From positions 1 to 6,760 of the forward strand of contig JAQVLU010000024.1 in the NCBI GenBank assembly GCA_028703995.1: a DNA stretch of 6,760 bases, read 5' to 3'. Source of the DNA: Minisyncoccota bacterium. GTDB lineage: Bacteria > Patescibacteriota > Minisyncoccia > Minisyncoccales > Minisyncoccaceae. Position 1 is the stretch's first letter, and every line of letters begins with the position of its first letter. A program made the translations under genes and the position numbers. The notes under the pieces are model-generated. The model searched no databases and had not been told where the DNA came from. It was given only the letters and a program-made list of their open reading frames with translations. Shown piece by piece: positions 1 through 5,813 of this stretch.

Positions 1-596
1 AAACCACCATCAACAAAAGTTGAGCCTGTGCTTCCATCAAACTTTATCCATCCATCCCAACCACCTGCATCAGATCCTGCTCCATTTGTTGTACAAGTAG
101 TTCCGTTAAAATCACAAGCAGAAAGTGCTCTTGCCCAACCATTTATTTTTGCTAGTCCATTGCTTACATAAACTACTTTTGCAGTGTGATTACTAGTAAC
201 TGCTCCTCCTGTTGGAAAAGCTCCCGTACAATTTCCATTCGCACAAATTTCTGATGCATTAAAAGAAATTGGTCCGATAGAAGGACTCCAAGCATATCCG
301 GAAAGATTCCTGTTATTATCAATATTTACTCCATAATCATAGCCTTGAGTACAGTTAGTTCCATTACAATTTCCACAATTCAAACTAATAGCTCCAATAA
401 CATTTGAATAAGCCCAGCCAGTCATGTTATGACTTCCAGAAGAACAAGTTCCTGCAAAAACATTTTCCCAACCATCCATATTAAAAAACGGCGTTCCTCC
501 GATTTCTTTAATTTGATTGTTGTTATAGAAAAAAACAACTGAAGTAAAAACAGCGATGATGAATAAAAAGATTAAAAGGTTTTTCTTAATTGACAT
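1..596 (-). CDS. Secreted or membrane-anchored Trp/Gly-repeat surface protein, 5' part only (runs off the left edge)
   Basis: An open frame without stops runs from ATG at 596-594 to the window edge, giving 198 visible residues. Residues 1-6 include K4 and K5, followed by a hydrophobic stretch at about 7-24, which looks like a signal peptide or N-terminal membrane anchor. The rest is Gly/Asn/Ser/Thr/Trp-rich with eight cysteines (51, 74, 77, 82, 118, 123, 161, 168), suiting an exported disulfide-bonded protein. Two copies of a W/Y-A-x-S-xx-IG-x-IS-x-N motif lie at residues 60-73 and 100-113, followed by GWARALSAC at 153-161 and GGWDGWIKF at 178-186. I associate this motif set with uncharacterised surface proteins of Parcubacteria; that is recollection, not a search. 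The gene has its own promoter and follows the atp terminator, so it is probably not functionally tied to ATP synthase. No Shine-Dalgarno is visible. Function unknown; C-terminus not seen. Confidence 0.85.
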   Translation of the reverse strand, partial: MSIKKNLLIFLFIIAVFTSVVFFYNNNQIKEIGGTPFFNMDGWENVFAGTCSSGSHNMTGWAYSNVIGAISLNCGNCNGTNCTQGYDYGVNIDNNRNLSGYAWSPSIGPISFNASEICANGNCTGAFPTGGAVTSNHTAKVVYVSNGLAKINGWARALSACDFNGTTCTTNGAGSDAGGWDGWIKFDGSTGSTFVDGG

Positions 597-630
597 AATT
601 TTATTTTTTAAATTATTAAATATCAATAAT

Positions 631-659
631 AGTATATCATTATCTTTTTTTTATTGCAA
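631..659 (-). promoter_or_regulatory. Predicted sigma70-type promoter for the secreted-protein gene
   Basis: On the minus strand TTGCAA (659-654) is separated by exactly 17 bases from TATACT (636-631); these match the consensus at 4 of 6 and 5 of 6 positions. A start near 624 (a G) would give a leader of about 28 bases before the ATG at 596. The leader is nearly all A/T and has no AGGAG-like sequence. It sits directly after the atp terminator, as expected for an independent transcription unit. The AT-rich background makes chance -10 matches easy, but the spacing and position support the call. Confidence 0.6.
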
Positions 660-664
660 CAGTT

Positions 665-690
665 AAAAAAGGAGCTAAGCTCCTTTTTTT
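665..690 (-). terminator. Rho-independent terminator of the atp operon, overlapping the end of atpC
   Basis: On the minus strand GGAGC (683-679), a TTA loop (678-676) and GCTCC (675-671) form a 5-bp GC-rich stem. It is extended by A-U pairs between the A7 run (690-684) and the T6 run (670-665), and the T run also serves as the U-tract. The atpC stop codon TAG (677-675) lies across the loop and the descending arm, so the last four codons (KKGA) form the ascending arm. The hairpin is symmetric and has a T7 tract on the plus strand too, but I see no plus-strand gene that would use it. Confidence 0.85.
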
Positions 691-920
691 AATAATATAT
701 TAACTTCGTTTTTATAAACCTCTATCACTCCTCCTTCGCTTTTAAATTTTTTGATTCCCGATTCTTCAAATTCAATCTTAATCTCCCCCGAAGAAATGAC
801 AGAAAGAAGCTCCGTATGCTTTGGAAGCACCGTAATGCGCCCCGCTAAGGTAGGGACGCTAATACTTTTTGCCTTTTCAGCACATAATTCCTTTTCTGGA
901 GTAATAACTTTAACTAACAT
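675..920 (-). CDS. atpC: F1Fo ATP synthase epsilon subunit, short form without the C-terminal helical domain
   Basis: The 81-residue protein corresponds to the N-terminal beta-sandwich domain of epsilon, the part that joins gamma to the c-ring. Visible family features are the opening LVKVITPEKELCAEKAKSISVPT, the segment GRITVLPKHTELLS at residues 27-40 (counterpart of the E. coli GELGIYPGHAPLL region) and GGVIEVYKNEVNILL at about 63-77. Usual bacterial epsilon is about 130-140 residues and continues into a two-helix C-terminal domain that can insert into F1 and inhibit ATP hydrolysis; here that domain is absent. The end is a genuine TAG followed by the terminator, and reading on in frame meets TAA three codons later, so this does not look like a recent nonsense mutation. 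The start is one base after the atpD stop; no Shine-Dalgarno is visible, so translation is probably coupled to atpD. Confidence 0.93.
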   Translation of the reverse strand: MLVKVITPEKELCAEKAKSISVPTLAGRITVLPKHTELLSVISSGEIKIEFEESGIKKFKSEGGVIEVYKNEVNILLKKGA

Positions 921-921
921 A

Positions 922-2286
922 TTATTTATTGTTAATAACTTCTTCTATATTTCCTTTCATATAGAATTTATCTTCTTTAATTTCGTCTAGTTCTCCAGAA
1001 ACAATCTTACTAAATCCATCAATTGTTTCTTCAACTTTTACATATTTACCAGGAATACTTGAAAATTGTTCGGCTACAAAGAAAGGTTGTGATAAGAATT
1101 TTTGAATCTTTCTCGCTCTTTCAACAACAATCTTGTCTTCATCGCTTAATTCTTCAATTCCTAAAATAGCAATAATGTCTTGAAGCTCTTTATATCTTTG
1201 AAGGATTCTTTTAACTTCAAGAGCAACGTTGTAATGTTTCTCTCCTACAATTCTTGGACTTAAAAAAGATGAAGAAGATTCAAGTGGATCAACGGCAGGA
1301 TAAAGTCCAAGTGAGGCAATCGCACGAGATAACACAAGTTGAGAATCTAAGTGTGAAAAAGTAGCCACAATTGCTGGATCTGTTAAATCATCAGCTGGAA
1401 CATAAATAGCTTGTACTGATGTAATTGAACCATCTTTTGTTGAAGTAATTCTTTCTTCAAGTTCTCCAATTTCAGATGAAAGTGTTGGCTGATAACCAGT
1501 TTGAGATGGAATTCTACCAAGCAGGGCTGAAACCTCAGATCCTGCTAAAACGAAACGGAAGATGTTATCCATAAATAAAAGAACATCTTTCTTTTGTTTA
1601 TCTCTAAAATACTCAGCAATAGTCAAACCAGTAAAAGGAATTCTAAATCTAATTCCAGGAACTTCATTCATTTGACCAAAAACAAGAGCTGTGTTTTTAA
1701 GCGCTCCTGATTCCTCCATTTCAAGATAAATGTCATTTCCTTCTCTAGATCTTTCTCCAATACCAGCAAAAACAGAAACTCCGTCATGCATTTTAGCAAC
1801 GTTTCCGATAAGTTCTTGAATTAGAACTGTTTTTCCTACTCCCGCTCCTCCAAACAATCCTACTTTTCCTCCTTTTGGAAGTGGGCACAACAGATCAATT
1901 GCCTTAATTCCTGTTTCCAAAATTTCTGTTTCTTGACTTTGGTCCTCATAGGAAACTTTGTTTCCGATAATAGGAGCGTAAGTCTCTGTTTTTATTGGTT
2001 CTTTGTTATCAATAGTTTCTCCTAAAACATTTAAAATTCTTCCTAAAACTTTTTCTCCTACAGGAACCGTAATTGGCTTAGAAAGAGCGGTTACAATATC
2101 TCCTCTTTTTAATCCTTCTGTTGCTCCCATAGCAAGACACCTAACCTTTCCCTCACCTAAAATCTGTTCTACTTCTAGAATTAAATTTTTCTCTTTGATT
2201 GCTAGAGCCTCGAAGATTGATGGATTTTTTTCGTTTTCAAATTCTACATCTACTACCGGCCCGATAATTTGTATTACTTTTGCCAT
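922..2286 (-). CDS. atpD: F1Fo ATP synthase catalytic beta subunit
   Basis: This is the catalytic nucleotide-binding subunit of F1, making ATP from ADP and phosphate at the alpha/beta interfaces. The 454 residues are near normal for the family. Visible motifs are the P-loop GGAGVGKT (146-153, catalytic K152), GERSREGND (177-185) with the catalytic glutamate E178 and R179, the Walker B strand DVLLFMDN ending at D240, SALLGRIPSQTGYQPTL (253-269), ITSTKDGSITSVQAIYVPADDLTDP (280-304) and, in the C-terminal domain, EELSDED (378-384), a charge-preserving version of the DELSEED lever, followed by RARKIQKFLSQPFFVAEQF. All catalytic residues I can check are present. The 17-base gap from atpG is A/T only apart from one G, with an A-rich leader in place of a Shine-Dalgarno; part of it is repeated before atpE. 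Confidence 0.98.
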   Translation of the reverse strand: MAKVIQIIGPVVDVEFENEKNPSIFEALAIKEKNLILEVEQILGEGKVRCLAMGATEGLKRGDIVTALSKPITVPVGEKVLGRILNVLGETIDNKEPIKTETYAPIIGNKVSYEDQSQETEILETGIKAIDLLCPLPKGGKVGLFGGAGVGKTVLIQELIGNVAKMHDGVSVFAGIGERSREGNDIYLEMEESGALKNTALVFGQMNEVPGIRFRIPFTGLTIAEYFRDKQKKDVLLFMDNIFRFVLAGSEVSALLGRIPSQTGYQPTLSSEIGELEERITSTKDGSITSVQAIYVPADDLTDPAIVATFSHLDSQLVLSRAIASLGLYPAVDPLESSSSFLSPRIVGEKHYNVALEVKRILQRYKELQDIIAILGIEELSDEDKIVVERARKIQKFLSQPFFVAEQFSSIPGKYVKVEETIDGFSKIVSGELDEIKEDKFYMKGNIEEVINNK

Positions 2287-2289
2287 ATC

Positions 2290-2308
2290 TTATTTTTTAT
2301 TTATTATT
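2290..2308 (-). repeat. 19-nt A-rich repeat, copy before atpD
   Basis: On the minus strand this reads AATAATAAATAAAAAATAA and is identical to 5795-5813. It covers the atpG stop codon (TAA, 2306-2304) and ends 3 bases before the atpD ATG. It occupies the place where a ribosome binding site is expected. It may be an A-rich translation leader, or simply low-complexity sequence; only the exact identity and the matching position just after a stop codon argue for a role. Confidence 0.5.
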
Positions 2309-3191
2309 CCATTGCTTCTTTTGTAGAAGAAATTTCGGAAACTTCATTTGTAATATGTTGCTGTCTCGCTTTATTATATTCTAATTTTAATTCTCCTAAA
2401 ATATCAGAAGCATTATCAGAAGCATTTCTCATTGCAAGCATTCTTGCTGAATGTTCAGCTGTGTTTGCTGATAAAATGAACTGATAAATTAAATAAAGAA
2501 TAAATTCGTGAACAACTTCATTTAAAATTCTTTCTCTTGTTGGCTCTAAAAGATGTTCTATTTTTTCATCTTTTTCCTCTTCTTTTTCAATAAAGCTTTC
2601 AACAATGCTTTTGTTTAAAGGGAACAAATCAACGCATCTTGGTTTTTGCATAAAACTAGAAATAAAATTATTGTAAAGAAAATAGATCCTATCATAATCT
2701 TTACTCGCAAAAGAAGTTACTAGAAAATCAGCTATCTCCTTAGTCTCTTCGTAGTTAAAAAACTCACCTACTCCAAAATACTCTCTTTTAACATTTTCCT
2801 TATGCTTCTTAAAATAACGAATTGATTTTTTACCAATAGGCATAATCTCTATTTCTGCTTGAGGATATTTTTCTCTTACTAAAGATATCTGCTTATTTGA
2901 AAATTTCAAAATATTGCTATTAAAAGGTCCACAAAAACCTCTATCTGAAGCAACAACACAGAAAAGAACTTTTTTTACCTCCCTTTGCTCTAAATAAATA
3001 GACTCATTGTTTTTTAAAGCTGTACCTAATCTTTTTAAGATTCTAGCCATTGCTAAACGAAACTCTTTTGTTTCATTAAATCTCTTTTGAGTCTTTTTCA
3101 TTTTAAGAGCAGAAAAAGTCTCCAAGGCTGCTGTAATCTCGGTGATATTTTTAACAGAACCAATTTTTGTTTTAACTGCCCTAAGATCCAT
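2304..3191 (-). CDS. atpG: F1Fo ATP synthase gamma subunit (central rotor shaft)
   Basis: Gamma forms the rotating coiled-coil shaft inside alpha3beta3. The 295 residues match the usual length. The N-terminal helix (about 1-55) has the family pattern in a divergent form: LRAVKTKIGSVKNITEITAALETFSALKMKKTQ, where typical members have ITKAM and VAASK. The Rossmann-like domain has SDRGFCGPFNSNI at 82-94, the counterpart of the SDRGLCGGFN signature. The C-terminal helix carries AEHSARMLAMRNASDNASDIL (245-265) and LEYNKARQQHITNEVSEI (270-287), the most conserved part of gamma. A charged insertion-like stretch IEKEEEKDEKIEHLLEPTRE lies at 201-220. The start overlaps atpA by 11 bases. The gene ends in TAA followed immediately by another TAA, at the start of the A-rich spacer. 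Confidence 0.97.
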   Translation of the reverse strand: MDLRAVKTKIGSVKNITEITAALETFSALKMKKTQKRFNETKEFRLAMARILKRLGTALKNNESIYLEQREVKKVLFCVVASDRGFCGPFNSNILKFSNKQISLVREKYPQAEIEIMPIGKKSIRYFKKHKENVKREYFGVGEFFNYEETKEIADFLVTSFASKDYDRIYFLYNNFISSFMQKPRCVDLFPLNKSIVESFIEKEEEKDEKIEHLLEPTRERILNEVVHEFILYLIYQFILSANTAEHSARMLAMRNASDNASDILGELKLEYNKARQQHITNEVSEISSTKEAME

Positions 3192-4683
3192 AAGATTCTT
3201 TAACTTTTTTAACTATATCTTCAATCTCTTTTTTAATTTCGTCAGTTAACTCTCTACCTTCTTTAATTTTTTCAAAAATATCTGGTTTAGAAATTTCGAT
3301 TTCAGAAAAAAGCTTTTCTTCAAAAGTATCAATGTTTTCTAATTTTAATTCTTCAATAGAACAAGTAGTCGCAGCGTAAATGATTACCGCTTCTTTTTCA
3401 AAAGAAAGTGGAGTTAAATCTTTCTGTTTCAAAATTCTAATAATCGCCTTACCTTTTTCAAGAATTTTTTTTGTTTCTGGATCAAGCTCTTCTGTAAATT
3501 CTGAGAATCTTTCTAGCTCTTGGAATTGAGTTAAACTAAGTTTTAAACTTCCACAAGCCTTTTTCATTGCTTTTGTTTGAGCTGAAGAACCTACTCTTGA
3601 AACTGAAGCTCCAATATCCATGGCTGGCTTTTGATTCTTTCTATATAAACTAGAATCTAAAAATATTTGTCCATCAGTAATAGAAATTACGTTTGTTGGA
3701 ATATATCCAGAAATATCTCCTGCCTGAGTTTCAATAATTGGAAGTGCGGTTAAAGAACCTCCTCCTTTTTCATCTGAAAGCTTAGCTGCTCTTTCAAGTA
3801 ATCTTGAATGCAAGTAAAAAACATCTCCTGGGTAAGCTTCTCTGCCTGGTGGTCTTCTTAAAATTAAGGAAATCTCTCTCCAAGCCCAAGCTTGTCTTGT
3901 TAAATCATCGTAAACAAGAAGAGCATGTTCTCCTTTATCTCTAAAATATTCTCCAATTGTTACTCCCGTGAAAGGAGCTAAGTAAACCATAGAAGCTGGG
4001 TCGTCTGGGAACGCAGCGACAATAATAGAATATTCTAAAGCTCCGGCTTCTTCTAAAGTTTTAACAAGTCTTTTTACCTTACTTTTTTTCTGTCCGCAAG
4101 CTACATAGACGCAAATAGGTCTATCTTTTTCATTTTTTTGATTAATGATAGTATCTAGCGCAATCGCAGTCTTTCCAAGTCCTTTGTCTCCAATAATAAG
4201 TTGTCTTTGTCCTCTTCCGATTGGAGTTAAAGCGTCAACAATCTTAATACCTGTATGCATAGGTACTTTAACCGGCTGTCTATCCATAACAGAAGGTCCT
4301 TTTCTTTCAATTGGCAACTTTTGATTAGTTCTAATCTCTCCCTTTCCATCAATAGCATTTCCAAGTGGATCAACCACTCTTCCTAAAAGCTCTTCTCCAA
4401 CGTTAATAGAAAAAACTGAACCAGTTCTTTTTACTACGTGTCCTTCTTTAATTTTTGTCGGATCTCCAAGTACAACGGCTCCAACTTCAAATTCTTCCAA
4501 ATTTAAAGCTAGTCCATAAATATTGGCTTCTTCAAAAAATATAAGCTCGAAGTTTTCAACATTTTTAAGACCAGAAACTTTGGCAACAACATCTTTTATC
4601 TCTACAACCTCCCCTGTTTCTTCTAGTTCTGACTTAATTTCAATGCCTTCTAACTGTTTTTTAAACTTTTCAATTATGTCCAT
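3181..4683 (-). CDS. atpA: F1Fo ATP synthase alpha subunit (regulatory nucleotide-binding)
   Basis: Alpha alternates with beta in the F1 hexamer and gives the arginine finger to the catalytic site. The 500 residues are full length. Domains: N-terminal segment contacting delta/b (about 1-22), beta-barrel (about 23-92), nucleotide-binding domain (about 93-375) and helical C-domain (376-500). Visible motifs are the P-loop GDKGLGKT (165-172), Walker B ALLVYDD (254-260), LILRRPPGREAYPGDVFYLHSRLLERAAKLSD at 273-304, GSLTALPIIETQAGDISGYIPTNVISITDGQIFL (309-342) and SVSRVGSSAQ with the arginine finger R363. The P-loop differs from the typical alpha GDRQTGKT at three positions (R-Q-T to K-G-L) but keeps G, K171 and T172. 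The start overlaps the end of atpH by 14 bases; there is no upstream Shine-Dalgarno, so translational coupling is likely. Confidence 0.98.
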   Translation of the reverse strand: MDIIEKFKKQLEGIEIKSELEETGEVVEIKDVVAKVSGLKNVENFELIFFEEANIYGLALNLEEFEVGAVVLGDPTKIKEGHVVKRTGSVFSINVGEELLGRVVDPLGNAIDGKGEIRTNQKLPIERKGPSVMDRQPVKVPMHTGIKIVDALTPIGRGQRQLIIGDKGLGKTAIALDTIINQKNEKDRPICVYVACGQKKSKVKRLVKTLEEAGALEYSIIVAAFPDDPASMVYLAPFTGVTIGEYFRDKGEHALLVYDDLTRQAWAWREISLILRRPPGREAYPGDVFYLHSRLLERAAKLSDEKGGGSLTALPIIETQAGDISGYIPTNVISITDGQIFLDSSLYRKNQKPAMDIGASVSRVGSSAQTKAMKKACGSLKLSLTQFQELERFSEFTEELDPETKKILEKGKAIIRILKQKDLTPLSFEKEAVIIYAATTCSIEELKLENIDTFEEKLFSEIEISKPDIFEKIKEGRELTDEIKKEIEDIVKKVKESYGS

Positions 4684-5062
4684 AGGCGTTATTTTTAAAC
4701 TTTATTAAAGTATCTTTTATAGATGCTTTAACTAAATAATCTTTTGTTTTAATTCGGAACCCTCCGATTAAATCTTCATCTATTTTGTAATTAATACTCT
4801 TACCGCTTCCTTCTAATTTCTCTATTTGCTTATTAATCTTTTCTTTTAATTCTTCGGTAATTTCTTTAGCAATAGAAACTTCTACTTTATTTTCTTTTTC
4901 TTTTATACTTTTATATTTTTTAATAATTGCAGGGATTAAATAGTTTTTTTTATCTAAAGATTGAATTAAGTTTTGAATAACTTTTTCTTCATTATCTTTA
5001 TTCTCCTCAAGCGCTAAATAAAGTGCTCTTGCCCAAGATAAAATTTCTTTATCTTTTTTCAT
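4670..5062 (-). CDS. atpH: F1Fo ATP synthase delta subunit (OSCP homologue), compact form
   Basis: Delta joins the b stator stalk to the top of F1. The protein has 130 residues against about 175-180 in typical bacteria. The C-terminal domain is recognisable: helices at about 62-84 (EVSIAKEITEELKEKINKQIEKL), then a strand pair around INYKIDEDLIGGFRIKTKDYLVKASIKDTLIKF (90-122), matching the family pattern of a basic strand, Asp, then GGxRI and a final helix. The loss is in the N-terminal F1-binding domain, normally about 105 residues of six helices but here about 55, starting at WARALYLALEE (10-20), the equivalent of the RYAxALxxLA helix. Identity rests on operon position plus the C-domain. It overlaps atpF by 14 bases and atpA by 14 bases. 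It is the only gene here that ends in TGA. Confidence 0.9.
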   Translation of the reverse strand: MKKDKEILSWARALYLALEENKDNEEKVIQNLIQSLDKKNYLIPAIIKKYKSIKEKENKVEVSIAKEITEELKEKINKQIEKLEGSGKSINYKIDEDLIGGFRIKTKDYLVKASIKDTLIKFKNNAYGHN

Positions 5063-5543
5063 TTAAACTATTTAAATAATTATTAATAATTTCGCCGTTT
5101 GCTTTTTCGTCGATGTTACCTTTTAAAATCTTTTCAGCTAAAGAAATAGAATTCTCAACGATTTCTCTTTTTGACTTTTCCATTTCTTTTACTTTAAGAT
5201 CAGCGACTTCTTTTTCTGCTTTAAGCAAAAGATCTTTTTTGGTCTGATTTAATTCTTCTAATGTTTTTTCTTTTCTCTTATCAGCTTCTTCTTGAGCCTC
5301 AAGTAAAACCTTTTTACGATCTTCCTCGTTCTTAATTTTAAGTTTTTTATCTAACTCTCTTAAGTTATTCAACTTTTCCTCTGCTTTTTCTTCTTTTAAA
5401 ACACCCTCTTGAATTTTTTGCCTTCTTTCTTCAAGCATTTTAAAAAGAGGTTTAAAAACAAATTTAGAAAGTAAAAAGAACAAAATTGTAAAATTAAGTA
5501 ATTGCCCTACAAATGTAATAATTAAATTTGTTCCTTCTTCCAT
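5049..5543 (-). CDS. atpF: F1Fo ATP synthase b subunit (peripheral stalk)
   Basis: The b subunit is the membrane-anchored coiled-coil stator that stops alpha3beta3 rotating with gamma. At 164 residues it has normal length. One N-terminal membrane segment spans about residues 8-28 (IITFVGQLLNFTILFFLLSKF). It is followed by FKPLFKMLEERRQKIQEGV (30-48), the family pattern of Pro soon after the membrane and then an ER..I helix. A long Lys/Glu-rich helix runs to about 130, and the C-terminal delta-binding part has SISLAEKILKGNIDEKANGEIINNYLNSL (132-160). Only one b-type gene is present, so the stalk is presumably a b2 homodimer. The 10-base gap after atpE is all A/T with no Shine-Dalgarno; a purine-rich GGAAGAAGGA lies just inside the reading frame instead. 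Confidence 0.95.
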   Translation of the reverse strand: MEEGTNLIITFVGQLLNFTILFFLLSKFVFKPLFKMLEERRQKIQEGVLKEEKAEEKLNNLRELDKKLKIKNEEDRKKVLLEAQEEADKRKEKTLEELNQTKKDLLLKAEKEVADLKVKEMEKSKREIVENSISLAEKILKGNIDEKANGEIINNYLNSLNEKR

Positions 5544-5553
5544 AATTATAAAT

Positions 5554-5784
5554 TTATGCTACTACGAAAATTAAAATAAGAGAAATAACAAGTGCATAAA
5601 TAGCAATAGCTTCGGCGAAAGCGATTGCCAAAATCATACCTGTTTGAATCTTAGATGCTGCTTCTGGATTTCTTCCAATAGCTTCTGATGCTTTAGAACC
5701 AATTAAACCAATTCCGATTCCTGGTCCAATGGCACCAATACCAATTGCTAATGCTGCTGCTAATGCGATTTGTGGATCTATCAT
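5554..5784 (-). CDS. atpE: F1Fo ATP synthase c subunit (rotor ring, probably proton-type)
   Basis: This 76-residue hairpin of two membrane helices forms the ion-carrying rotor ring. Helix 1 (about 6-28) has the glycine packing motif G15-x-G17-xx-G20-P-G22-x-G24-x-G26. The polar loop is GRNPEA (37-42), a version of the conserved RQP loop that contacts gamma/epsilon. Helix 2 (about 48-74) has the ion-binding carboxylate E58 in AFAEAIAIYALV. The Gln in helix 1 and the Ser/Thr after the Glu that mark Na+-binding rings (Ilyobacter type) are replaced by I25 and A59/I60, so H+ is the likely coupling ion; this is inference. The leader is an A/T-only 24-base gap containing most of a 19-nt repeat shared with the atpD leader, with no Shine-Dalgarno. 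Confidence 0.97.
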   Translation of the reverse strand: MIDPQIALAAALAIGIGAIGPGIGIGLIGSKASEAIGRNPEAASKIQTGMILAIAFAEAIAIYALVISLILIFVVA

Positions 5785-5794
5785 ATTTTTTTAT

Positions 5795-5813
5795 TTATTT
5801 TTTATTTATTATT
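5795..5813 (-). repeat. 19-nt A-rich repeat, copy before atpE
   Basis: Identical on the minus strand to the copy at 2290-2308 (AATAATAAATAAAAAATAA). It covers the stop codon of the AtpZ-like gene (TAA, 5811-5809) and ends 10 bases before the atpE ATG; the bases between are also A/T only. The distance to the start codon differs from the other copy (3 bases), which weakens the case for a fixed-spacing ribosome signal but still fits a general A-rich unstructured leader. Confidence 0.5.

Noticed and set aside
201..320. Possible frameshift or degeneration in the secreted-protein gene
   Set aside because: I translated the frame codon by codon from 596 to 1 without meeting a stop, and family-like motifs continue in the same frame to the edge.
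665..690. Bidirectional terminator serving a plus-strand gene
   Set aside because: The hairpin is symmetric and has T runs on both sides, but no plus-strand gene is present on the left; the flanking gene at 1-596 is on the minus strand.
751..990. Plus-strand open frame of 79 codons opposite atpC and the end of atpD
   Set aside because: It lies antisense to well-supported conserved genes, its product has no family features, and it has no promoter or ribosome site of its own; it is a shadow frame.
2003..2484. Two overlapping plus-strand frames (107 and 71 codons) opposite atpD and atpG
   Set aside because: Antisense to conserved coding sequence, biased composition typical of complement frames, no independent signals.
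4670..4672. TGA at the end of atpH as a possible recoded Gly codon (genetic code 25)
   Set aside because: Reading through adds only two residues before TAA, and about 2,000 conserved codons in the window contain no in-frame TGA, which would be very unlikely if TGA meant Gly.
4523..4708. Plus-strand frame of 61 codons opposite the start of atpA
   Set aside because: Antisense to the conserved alpha N-terminus and Ser-rich from complementing Glu/Lys codons.
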